Below the pieces are notes generated by a model. That model was not told the origin of the DNA. It made no database searches and saw nothing but the letters and a program-made list of their open reading frames with translations. The position numbers and the translations under genes were made by a program. This document shows positions 23,106 to 32,618 of a DNA stretch of 64,000 bases, in pieces. The stretch is taken from the NCBI GenBank assembly GCA_018417955.1, contig JACTVC010000028.1, positions 496,001-560,000 on the forward strand, written 5' to 3'. Source of the stretch: Laccaria trichodermophora (lineage: Eukaryota > Basidiomycota > Agaricomycetes > Agaricales > Hydnangiaceae). The first letter of the stretch is position 1. Each line of letters begins with the position of its first letter.

Positions 23106-23196
23106 CTCTCTGTCTGGGAGTCGAACCCAGCTTTCGCGTGTCACACATATCTGACAGGCGCATGTACTAACCCAGTAACTGATATACGAACAGAGA
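23106..23196 (-). tRNA. tRNA-Asp(GTC)-like gene or pseudogene with probable intron
   Basis: Minus strand: acceptor stem TCTCTGT/ACAGAGA perfect, T arm CTGGG/CCCAG with loop TTCGACT, anticodon region CGCCTGTCA with GTC, then about 13 extra bases before the 3' anticodon stem. This fits tRNA-Asp with an intron. The D loop, however, is 16 nt instead of the usual 8 and the anticodon stem has one mismatch, so it may be a pseudogene or SINE head. Related tRNA-like sequences lie at 23835-23935 and 52575-52650. Confidence 0.45.
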
Positions 23197-23689
23197 ACTT
23201 CTAATACTGGCCGCAAGGGATTTTATACTTGAGAAAAAAATTGGTCTTGCATGTTGGCCCAAAGACGTAAATGGTGCAATCCGGGCTCTCTCTACCTTGA
23301 TAGAGATAAGCCGGAAAAAGAGGGGGATCGCGATTGAATCTACTGGAGCTGAAAGAAGTAGCCGTTCAACAATTCACCCGCACAGCGCTGAGCGAACATA
23401 CCCCAATTCTCCGTTCTGGTCCATAGCAGCGCACTAAATTGCTAAAACATTAGTGTGGGTAAAATACCAAAAAAACTCAACAGACCAGAGACCAGATCGT
23501 AGGAAAGAACACCAGTTTCACCACTTGAAAAAATCCTGGGTAATTTAGTAACGATGGGGTGGATGGAATGCGCTTCACCATTCGTTCGTCAAAGGCAGCG
23601 CTAGCGCGGAAGGACACTGGCATCCAAGGTAAATGTAATTTACATGATATGCTTTATGTGTAGTCCTCGATGATATACTCACTCAGAAG

Positions 23690-23940
23690 CCAAAGGGGGT
23701 CGGAAGACATTGCATTCCTACCACAAGTCATTCACCAGGATCCTGAAATAGAAAAGCAACATCAATCAGCTTGACGAGTTTGACATCGAAAAAAAGAGAC
23801 CCACCGGTCCACGTCGTAAAAGAGAAGAGACGTCAGAAATCTCTGTCTGGGAGTTGAACCCAACTTGGGCATTTGAGTTTGGCCGTCTTTCAAATCAATA
23901 TAAAGCGCGTGTATTCACCTGTATATAAACAGAGAAGCTT
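23690..23940 (-). repeat. tRNA-Asp-like dispersed repeat (SINE-like), copy 1
   Basis: On the minus strand a decayed tRNA-like head (TCTCTGTTTATATAC ... GGGTTCAACTCCC ... ACAGAGA) is followed by about 130 bp with TTTTCTATTTCAGGATCC. The same head plus tail recurs at 52430-52650. A tRNA-derived head with a conserved unique tail in dispersed copies is the structure of a SINE family. Confidence 0.55.
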
Positions 23941-24359
23941 GAGTGTAACACGTCGAATTTGCCCATGTAGCCGAGGTCTTAAATGGGCGTGTAGTTGCAG
24001 GGCATTCAGTAGATACCCAATGGGACCATAGTAGTTCACATGGTCAATTGTCCAATGGACCATAGGGCTACCCCAATGGGCCCAATCGTAGTTGACACCA
24101 TTCGGCCATAGTTTGGCCCAATGTCTGTGAGACATTAAGCGGGCATTGTTGGGGCCAACATAACAAAACTATGAGAAGCATAATTGGGTCGAATGAGGGA
24201 TACACAAAATGAATTGGGCCCATTGGGCCCAATTGAGACCCATGTTAAACTCCCAACAGCCAAGGTTGGGCCCAATATTGCAAGGATATTAATTAGGCTA
24301 TACTGCATTGTTGGGCCCAATGCTCAGTGTGTAACAATGCCGAATCCGGCGGAACCATA

Positions 24360-24630
24360 ACCCTAACCCTGGCAAACCCTGTCTAGCCACAGTCCGGGCC
24401 GATGACATCACCTCCGGCACAAAATGGGATACATATTGCAAATACTGTCGGTAGCACATATGCAGGCCATAAATCAATATTTCCATATCAGCCTGAAATC
24501 CTGTTAATTGCTTGAATTCATTTTGGGTTAAAGATAACAGCCGGACATACAACAGCCACCCTGGATGCATAGATAGCATGAGGCATGCTGTATCAAGGAC
24601 ACTTTCTTTGCATTTAACGGTCAATACCTC
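24360..24630 (-). other. Open, unrecognised outer segment of left foldback arm
   Basis: On the minus strand about 90 codons are open (LDTACLMLSMHPGWLLYVRL, FKQLTGFQADMEILIYGL). It reads outward from the 90-bp array. It has no counterpart in the right arm, which carries different sequence at the same place. It looks like a residual protein fragment, not recognised. Confidence 0.3.
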
Positions 24631-27170
24631 CTGGAATATTGTGTTGCCTCCCAAAGACTATGTGCACTCAATAGATATAAAAACCGAAGATTTTGTTGGC
24701 TGGTTGTGCCGAAATCCCTCCGGAAATATTGTGTTGCCTCCCAAGGACTATGTGCACTCAATACATATAAAAACCAAAGATTTCGTCGGCTTGTAGTGCG
24801 GAAGTACCTCCGGAAATATTGTGTTGGCTCTCAGAGAATATGTCCACTCAACACATGTTAAAACCGAAGATTTCGTCGGTTCGTAGTGCCGAAATACCTC
24901 CGGAAATATTGTGTTGCCTCCCAAGGACTATGTGCACTCAATACATATAAAAACCAAAGATTTCGTCAGCTTGTAGTGCCGAAGTACCTCCAGGAATATT
25001 GTGTTGCCTGCCAGAAAATATGTGCACTCAATAGATATCAAAATCGAAGATTTTGTCGGCTGGTAATGCCGAAATACCTGTGGAAATATTGTGTTGGCTC
25101 TCGGAGAATATGTGCACTCAACACATGTTAAAACCGAAGATTTCATCGGCTGGTAGTGCCGAAATACCTCCAGAAATATTGTGTAGCCTCTCAAAGAATA
25201 TGTGCACTCAACACATCTTAAAACCGAAGGTTTCATCGGTTGGTAGTGCCGAAATACCTCCGGAAATATTGTGTTGCCTCCCAAGGACTATGTGCACTCA
25301 ACAGATATAAAAACCAAAGATTTCGTCGGCTCGTAGTGCCGAAGTACCTCCAGGAATATTGTGTTGCCTCCCAGAAAATATGTGCACTCAATAGATATCA
25401 AAATCGAAGATTTCGTCGGCTGGTAGTGCCGAAATACCTCCGGAAATATTGTGTTGGCTCTCGGAGAATATGTGCACTCAACACATGTTAAAACCGAAGA
25501 TTTCGTCCGCTGGTAGTGCCGAAGTACCTCCGGAAATATTGTGTTGCCTCCCAAGGACTATGTGCACTCAATAGATATTAAAACCGAAGATTTCATCGGC
25601 TGGTAATGCCGAAATACCTCCGGTAACATTGTGTTGCCTCTCAAAGAATATGTGCACTCAACACATCTTAAAACCGAAGGTTTCGTCGGTTGGTAGTGCC
25701 GAAATACCTCCGGAAATATTGTGTTGCCTCCCAAGGACTATGTGCACTCGATAGATATTAAAACCGAAGATTTCGTCAGCTGGTAGTGCCGAAATCCCTC
25801 CGGAAATATTGTGTTGCCTCTCAAAGAATATGTGCACTCAACACATCTTAAAACCGAAGGTTTCGTCGGTTGGTAGTGCCGAAATACCTCCGGAAATATT
25901 GTGTTGCCTCCCAAGGACTATGTGCACTCGATAGATATTAAAACCGAAGATTTCGTCGGCTGGTAGTGCCGAAATCCCTCCGGAAATATTGTGTTGCCTC
26001 TCAAAGAATATGTGCACTCAACACATGTTAAAGCTGAATATTTCGTCGGCTGGTAGTGCCGAAGTACCTCCGGGAATATTGTGTTGCGTCCCAGAAAATA
26101 TGTGCACTCCATAGATATTAATACCGAAGATTTCATCGGCTGGTTGTGCCAAAGTATCTCTGGAAATATTGTGTTGCCTCCCAAGGACTATGTGCACTCA
26201 ATAGATATTAAAACCGAAGATTTCGTCGGCTGGTAGTGCCGAAATCCCTCCGGAAATATTGTGTTGCCTCTCAAAGAATATGTGCACTCAACACATCTTA
26301 AAACCGAAGGTTTCGTCGGTTCGTAGTGCCGAAATACCTTCGGAAATATTGTGTTGCCTCCTAAGGACTATGTGCACTCAATAGATATTAAAATGGAAGA
26401 TTTCGTTGGCTGGTAGTGCCGAAATACCTCCGGAAATATTGTGTTGCCTCTCAAAGAATATGTGCACTCAACACATCTTAAAACCGAAGGTTTCGTCGGT
26501 TCATAGTGCCGAAATACCTCCGGAAATATTGTGTTGCCTCCCAAAGACTATGTGCATTGAATAGATATTAAAACCGAAGATTTCATCAGCTCGCAGTGCC
26601 GAAATACCTCCGGAAATATTGTGTTGCCTCCCAAAGACTATGTGCATTGAATAGATATTAAAACCGAAGATTTCATCAGCTTGTAGTGCCGAAATACCTC
26701 CGGAAATATTGTGTTGCCTCCTAAGGACTATGTGCACTCAATAGATATTAAAACCGAAGATTTCGTCGGCTGGTAGTGCCGAAATACCTCCGGAAATATT
26801 GTGTTGCCTCTCAAAGAATATGTGCACTCAACACATCTTAAAGCTGAATATTTCGTCGGCTGGTAGTGCCGAAGTACCTCCGGGAATATTGTGTTGCCTC
26901 CCAGAAAATATGTGCACTTAATAGATATTAAAACCGAAGATTTCGTTGGCTGGTAGTGCCGAAATACCTCCGGAAACATTGTGTTGCCTCCCACAGAATA
27001 TGTGCACTCAACACATGTTAAAACCGAAGATTTCATCAGCTCGTAGTGCCGAAATCCCTCTGGAAATATTGTGTTGCCTCCCAAAGACTATGTGCATTGA
27101 ATAGATATTAAAACCGAAGATTTCATCAGCTGGTAGTGCCGAAATACCTCCGGAAATATTGTGTTGCCTC
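24630..27170. repeat. 90-bp tandem array, left arm (about 28 copies)
   Basis: Repeat unit of 90 bp with landmarks GGAAATATTGTGTTGCCTC, TATGTGCACTCA, AAAACCGAAGATTTCGTC and TAGTGCCGAAATACCTCC. Units differ by a few substitutions and fall into subtypes (CAATAGATATTAAAA versus CAACACATGTTAAAA). Because 90 is a multiple of three, several frames stay open over many units (30-residue peptide repeats), but this does not by itself mean coding. Confidence 0.95.
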
Positions 27171-28249
27171 TCTAGAAGCCAAAGTAGCTGTGAAACCTGA
27201 AGATTTCAGCTTCTGTTAGTGCCGAAATTCTTCTTTGATCTCCTGGAAACATTGCTTGACCCTCTGGGAACATTGTTTGACCCTCCAGGAACATTGTTTG
27301 ACCTTCCAGGAACATTGTCTAACCATACACTACTATTCTTTCACTGTCTGGAAACATTGTTTCACCTCTGCGGAATATAGATACCCAGTATTATCATTTG
27401 TTGATCTTCTGGGCCACAATGTCATGTAAAACAAACTGTACTGAAGTTTTTTCCACCGCAGTCGAGGTTGTACATAACCTGGGGAGAATGCTTTGAGTTC
27501 ACATACCAGATATGTATGAATACGATTCAACAGAAGCATGTTGACTAGTGTTTGAAAGTTAGGTTACTTAACTGGAAATTAACCATCATTCTGCAACAGC
27601 AGACTGAAACGGGGGTAAGAGAGTTGATTCATCTTTTTCTTGATCAATCAATATGTCACTGAGTAAATACTTGTCTTGTATTCCATGATCAGTGTAAAGA
27701 TGAATGTCAAGACAGACAAATTTTGGAGATTTGAAAGCATTTCATGATAATACTACAAGATGAGTAAGTGCTCACTGACGCATTGATGGATCAAGAAAGA
27801 GATTGAATGCCCTCCCTTACCCCCAGTCTTTTTCTGGAATTGCAAGCAGATTCAGAATGATGGTCAACTTACTTCTGTTCAACCATATTGATATGTATCC
27901 GGTGTGTGAACTCAAAAGGTTATGTATAACCTTGACTGGAGTGAATTTTCAACAATTTGTTTTATACTACATGGTGGCTCAGAAGATCAACCAATGATGA
28001 TGGTGGGTATGAATATTCCCCAGAAGGTGAAACAACAGTTGTATATGGTCAGACAAGGTTCCGGGAAGGTCAAACAATGTTCCCAGGCGGTTAAACAATG
28101 TTCCCGGAAGGTCAAACAATGTTTCCAGGAGATCAAAGAAGAATTTCGGCACTAACAGAAGCTGAAAGCTTCGGGTTTCACAGCTACTTTGGCTTACTGA
28201 AGGTGCACATATTTTCCGAGAAGCAAAACAATATTCCCGGATGTATTTT
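27171..28249. repeat. Central palindromic segment of the foldback element
   Basis: Left half: CTCCTGGAAACATTG and related short repeats, then GGAATATAGATACCC and ACATACCAGATATGTATGAATACG. The right half contains the inverse of each. The two halves meet around 27690-27730, leaving almost no loop. Divergence between halves is clearly visible (substitutions and small indels), so this is not a recent copy or an assembly mirror. Confidence 0.75.
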
Positions 28250-31025
28250 GGCATTGCCAGCCACCGAAACCTTCGGTTTTAACATGTAGGCAACACAATA
28301 TTTCCAGAGATACTTCGGCACAACCAGCTGATGAAATCTTTGGTATTAATATCTATGGAGTGCACATATTTTCTGGGAGGCAACACAATATTCCCGGAGG
28401 TACTTCGGCACTACAAGCCGACGAAATCTTCGGTTTTAACATTTGTTTAGTGCACATATTCTTTGAGAGGCAACACAATATTTCCAGAGGGATTTTGGCA
28501 CTACGAGCCGACGAAATCTTCGGTTTTAACATGTGTTGAGTGCACATATTCTCCGAGAGCCAACACAATATTTCCACAGGTATTTCGGCACTACCAGCCG
28601 ACAAAATCTTCGATTTTGATATCTATTGAGTGCACATATTTTCTGGGAGGCGACACAATATTCCTGGAGGTACTTCGGCATTACGAGCCAACAAAATCTT
28701 CGGCTTTAACATGTGTTGAGTGTACATATTCTTTGAGAGGCAACACAATATTTCTGGAGGTACTTCGGCACTACCCGCCAACAAAATCACAATGTTTCCG
28801 GCAGTACTTCGGCACTACCAGCCAACAAAATCTTCGGTTTTAACATGTGTTGAGTGCACATATTCTCCGAGAGCCAACACAATATTTCCACAGGTATTTC
28901 GGCACTACCAGCCGACGAGATCTTCGATTTTGATATCTATTGAGTGCACATATTTTCTGGGAGGCAACACAATATTCCTGGAGGTACTTCGGCACTACGA
29001 GCCGACGAAATCTTTGGTTATATGTATTGAGTGCACATAGTCCTTGGGAGGCAACACAATATTTCCGGAGGTACTTCGGCACTACCAGCCGACGAAATCT
29101 TCGATTTTGATATCTATTGAGTGCACATATTTTCTGGGAGGCAACACAATATTCCTGGAGGTACTTCGGCACTACGAGCCGACGAAATCTTTGGTTATAT
29201 GTATTGAGTGCACATAGTCCTTGGGAGGCAACACAATATTTCCGGAGGTACTTCGGCACTACCAGCCGACGAAATCTTCGATTTTGATATCTATTGAGTG
29301 CACATATTTTCTGGGAGGCAACACAATATTCCTGGAGGTACTTCGGCACTACGAGCCGACGAAAAATCTTCGGTTTTAAGATGTGTTGAGTGCACATATT
29401 CTTTGAGAGGCAACACAATATTACTGGAGGTACTTCGGCACTAAGAGCCGACGAAATCTTTGGTTTTAACATGTGTTGAGTGCACATATTCTCCGAGAGC
29501 CAACACAATATTTCCACAGGTATTTCGGCACTACCAGCCGACGAGATCTTCGATTTTGATATCTATTGAGTGCACATATTTTCTGGGAGGCAACACAATA
29601 TTCCTGGAGGTACTTCGGCACTACGAGCCGACGAAATCTTTGGTTATATGTATTGAGTGCACATAGTCCTTGGGAGGCAACACAATATTTCCGGAGGTAC
29701 TTCGGCACTACCAGCCGACGAAATCTTCGGTTTTAATATCTATTTGGTGCACATATTTTCTGGGAGGCAACACAATATTCCTGGAGGTACTTCGGCACTA
29801 CGAGCCGACGAAATCTTTGGTTATATGTATTGAGTGCACATAGTCCTTGGGAGGCAACACAATATTTCCAGAGATACTTTGGCACAACCGGCCGATGAAC
29901 TCTTCGGTATTAATATCTATGGAGTGCACATATTTTCTGGGAGGCACCACAATATTCCCAGAGGTACTTCGGCACTACCAGCCGATGAAATCTTCGGTTT
30001 TAATATCTATTTGGTGCACATATTTTCTGAGAGGCAACACAGTATTCCCGGAGGTACTTCGGCATTACGAGCCAACAAAATCTTCGGCTTTAACATGTGT
30101 TGAGTGCACATATTCTTTGAGAGGCAACACAATATTTCTGGAGGTACTTCGGCACTACCTGCCAACAAAATCACAATGTTTCCGGCAGTACTTCGGCACT
30201 ACCAGCTGACAAAGTCTTCGGTTTTAACATGTGTTGAGTGCACATATTCTCCGAGAGCCAACACAATATTTCCACAGGTATTTCGGCACTACCAGCCAAT
30301 GAAATCTTCGGTTTTAACATGTGTTGAGTGCACATATTCTCTGAGAGCCAACACAATATTTCTGGAGGTACTTCAGCACAACCAGCGGACGAAATCTTCG
30401 GTTTTAACATGTGTTGAATGCACATATTTTCCAGGAGGCAACACAATATCCCTCAACCAGCTGCCGAAATCTTCGCTTTTAACATGTATTGAGTGCACAT
30501 AGTCTTTGGGAGGCAACACAATATTTCCAGAGGTATTTCGGCACTACCAGCCAACAAAATCTTCGGTTTTAATATCTATTGAGTGCACATATTTTCTGGG
30601 AGGCAACACAATATTCCCGTAGGTACTTCGGCACTACCAGCTGACAAAACCTTCGGTTTTAACATGTGTTGAGTGCACATGTTCTTTGAGAGGCAACACA
30701 ATATTTCCGGAGTTACTTCGGCACTACCACCTGACAAAATCTTCGGTTTTAACATGTGTTGAGTGCACATATTCTCTGAGAGCCAACACAATATTTCTGG
30801 AGGTATTTCGGCACTACCAGCCGATGAAATCTTTGGTTTTTACATCCATTGAGTGCACATAGTCCTTGGGAGGCAACACAATATTTCTGCAGGTATTTCG
30901 GCACTACCAGCCAATAAAATCTTCGGTTTTAACATGTGTTGAGTGCACATATTCTTTGGCAGGCAACACAATATTTCTGGAGGGATTTCAGCACTACCAG
31001 CTGACGAAATCTTCGGTTTTGACAT
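28250..31025. repeat. 90-bp tandem array, right arm (about 30 copies, inverted)
   Basis: Same 90-bp unit as the left arm but in reverse orientation. It has internal higher-order structure: a two-unit block of about 177 bp containing an 87-bp variant (ACGAAATCTTTGGTTATATG) is repeated at about 28910-29340 and again later. An irregular piece AATCACAATGTTTCCGGCAG occurs at both 28785 and 30168. The arms therefore evolve by unequal exchange of blocks. Confidence 0.93.
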
Positions 31026-31039
31026 GTCGGATTTCAATT

Positions 31040-31300
31040 TGAGCCGAAGATCGCCTCATTTTTTGATGTTGTGTTGCCTGATGTGGGAAGACTTACCAAT
31101 CCACTGGAATACGCCCGAATAGCCCACAGGGTATTGCATCGGGAATACAAGGAGGGTTTGAGAGCTTGAGATGCTCTTTTGGAGGCAATGGCACACATAG
31201 AGGATCAGTTGAGGCAGTTGGATACTATGGTCATGCTGAAGGAAGAGGAGCTTCGGATCAAAGCAAGGATTGAGAAGGCAGAGAAATCAGTGTCATAGTA
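31040..31300 (+). other. Unrecognised coding-like outer segment of right foldback arm
   Basis: On the + strand the frame reads PLEYARIAHRVLHREYKEGL, a stop, then DALLEAMAHIEDQLRQLD and LKEEELRIKARIEKAEKS before a double stop. The composition (charged, heptad-like) is that of a genuine protein C-terminus with one nonsense codon. It reads outward from the array, like the unrelated segment in the left arm. It may be the remnant of an element-encoded or captured gene. Confidence 0.4.
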
Positions 31301-31570
31301 GTGACCTTCCCCTGTCTTCGGATGTATCTTTCGGCCTACTTTTTCGTCGGTCCGGCATATGATCACATGTTAAATAGCAATTGGGCCCAATGTTGCAGGA
31401 TATTTCACAATTGGGCCACACTATCTCACCTTAAGGTAAAAGCATGCATTGGGCCCAACTTTATTCAATAGTGTCTAGATAGCATTGGCCCCATTGGGGT
31501 AGCTCTATGGTACATAGGTACAATTGACCATGTGGAGTACCATTGAACTATAATGTAACATATGAGTACT

Positions 31571-32298
31571 TGTGGTAGTTGAGTGATGATACAAGGGAGA
31601 GTTAGTGAAAGCGTGCTATATTCGCCGTTTGCTTTCACGCGTTGAACGTGGCGCTAGTGCGAAAAGATGATTTAGAATTCGATAAGCAGGTACTAGTTGT
31701 CAAGATAAGCCTGCAGAGGAATTGTCAATGATAGACACACTTTAAAGCCTGAGGACATTACTGGAAGCAAGGCAAGGTCACCTTCGTTTTACCACCCCTC
31801 CATGCCAGAAACTCCGAGGGGAGGCCTCTTGATAGGTCAGGTCAGAGGCAGCTGCAGACGTTGGAGTTGGGACATGCCTTTGGTCTCCCAACTTTAGCTG
31901 CTGACTCCTCCGTTCACATCCACGCCCTCCCAGTCTATCCGCAATTCGCCATCTATTTTCCCTAAGAGAACGCCTAAGCACAAACGCATCTTGGTGAACA
32001 TCCGATAGGTCATTCCCCTCGCTACCTCGGAGAAGCAGACACCTTGGAGTACGTGGGCGTTTTGTGACTCCCCAGTCGACGTCGGCCCTGCGAGGATGAA
32101 TGGCCTGCTCGACGAATTCGGTCGAGGCTCGGATTGGGAGAAGTTGACAGGTGCGTTTTACATTCGATAATAGTGATCCGGGAAGGTGATTTCGCCCGTT
32201 TAGATAGACGTTCAATCCCAGTTCTTCAGAAATCGGCAGGTACTAGCTTTCGACGTGATTCGTGAACATCCTCGTCACGCAAGATAAACCTTCTCCTC
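31571..32298. other. Region between foldback and Copia element
   Basis: No gene recognised. A 145-codon minus-strand frame (31778-32215) starts at a non-ATG codon and has no motif I know. The last 80 bases resemble the spacer upstream of the duplicated WD40-like units (CAGTTCTTCAGAAATC), showing that the Copia element landed in a third spacer copy. Confidence 0.45.
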
Positions 32299-32597
32299 TG
32301 TTAAGATAAGACGGTAAGTGATAGCTCAGGCGGTTACACGTAGGAGTAAACGACTGTATAGTCAATCTCTACCTGTTAAGATAAGACGGTAAGTGATAGC
32401 TAAGGTAGAGATAAGTAAGTAATGTATCGGAAGATATATGAGTAAAGAAATACACACCTCAGGCGGTTACACGTAGGAGTAAACGACTGAGGTGCGAGGA
32501 ACGGAAAGGAGCGAGAAAATAGTAAGTACGGAAGTAAATGAAGGTGTTAGTAAATAGTAATAAAGAGAGTACGTGCGTAGGGTTCTAATCCTCAACA
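32299..32597 (-). repeat. 3' LTR of the Copia element
   Basis: 299 bp. It contains its own direct repeats: TGTTAAGATAAGACGG at 32299 and again at 32374, and CAGGCGGTTACACGTAGG near 32328 and again near 32459. Confidence 0.95.
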
Positions 32598-32606
32598 CTC
32601 CCCCTG
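32598..32606 (-). other. Polypurine tract of the Copia element
   Basis: CAGGGGGAG on the minus strand directly adjacent to the 3' LTR, the expected plus-strand primer position. Confidence 0.7.
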
Positions 32607-32618
32607 AAACCGTAGCTC

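Larger units (their letters stand above)
24000..31570. mobile_element. Giant foldback (palindromic) element with tandem-repeat arms
   Basis: The whole 7.6 kb is one inverted repeat centred near 27710. Matching parts, from outside in: CACATGGTCAATTG plus ...AGGGCTACCCCAATGGG (24040-24085) versus its inverse near 31490-31535; several GGGCCCAAT motifs on both sides; a 90-bp tandem array on each side in opposite orientation; CATTGTTTGACC-type short repeats (27240-27340 versus 28050-28130); and a core that pairs up to about 27700. No transposase, RT or helicase was seen. The structure is that of Drosophila FB elements, whose long inverted repeats consist of short tandem repeats. The outer ends are approximate and no target duplication was identified. 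Confidence 0.75.

Noticed and set aside
24355..24375. CCCTAACCCTGG as a telomere repeat
   Set aside because: Fewer than two repeat units and internal to the window; likely chance.
24630..31025. Possible CRISPR array
   Set aside because: Adjacent 90-bp units are similar throughout, with no unique spacers, and the DNA is eukaryotic.
24500..31040. Long open frames of 30-residue peptide repeats (up to 225 codons) in the 90-bp arrays
   Set aside because: The unit length is a multiple of three, so open frames are expected in several frames on both strands; no sign of a preferred frame. Not called coding.
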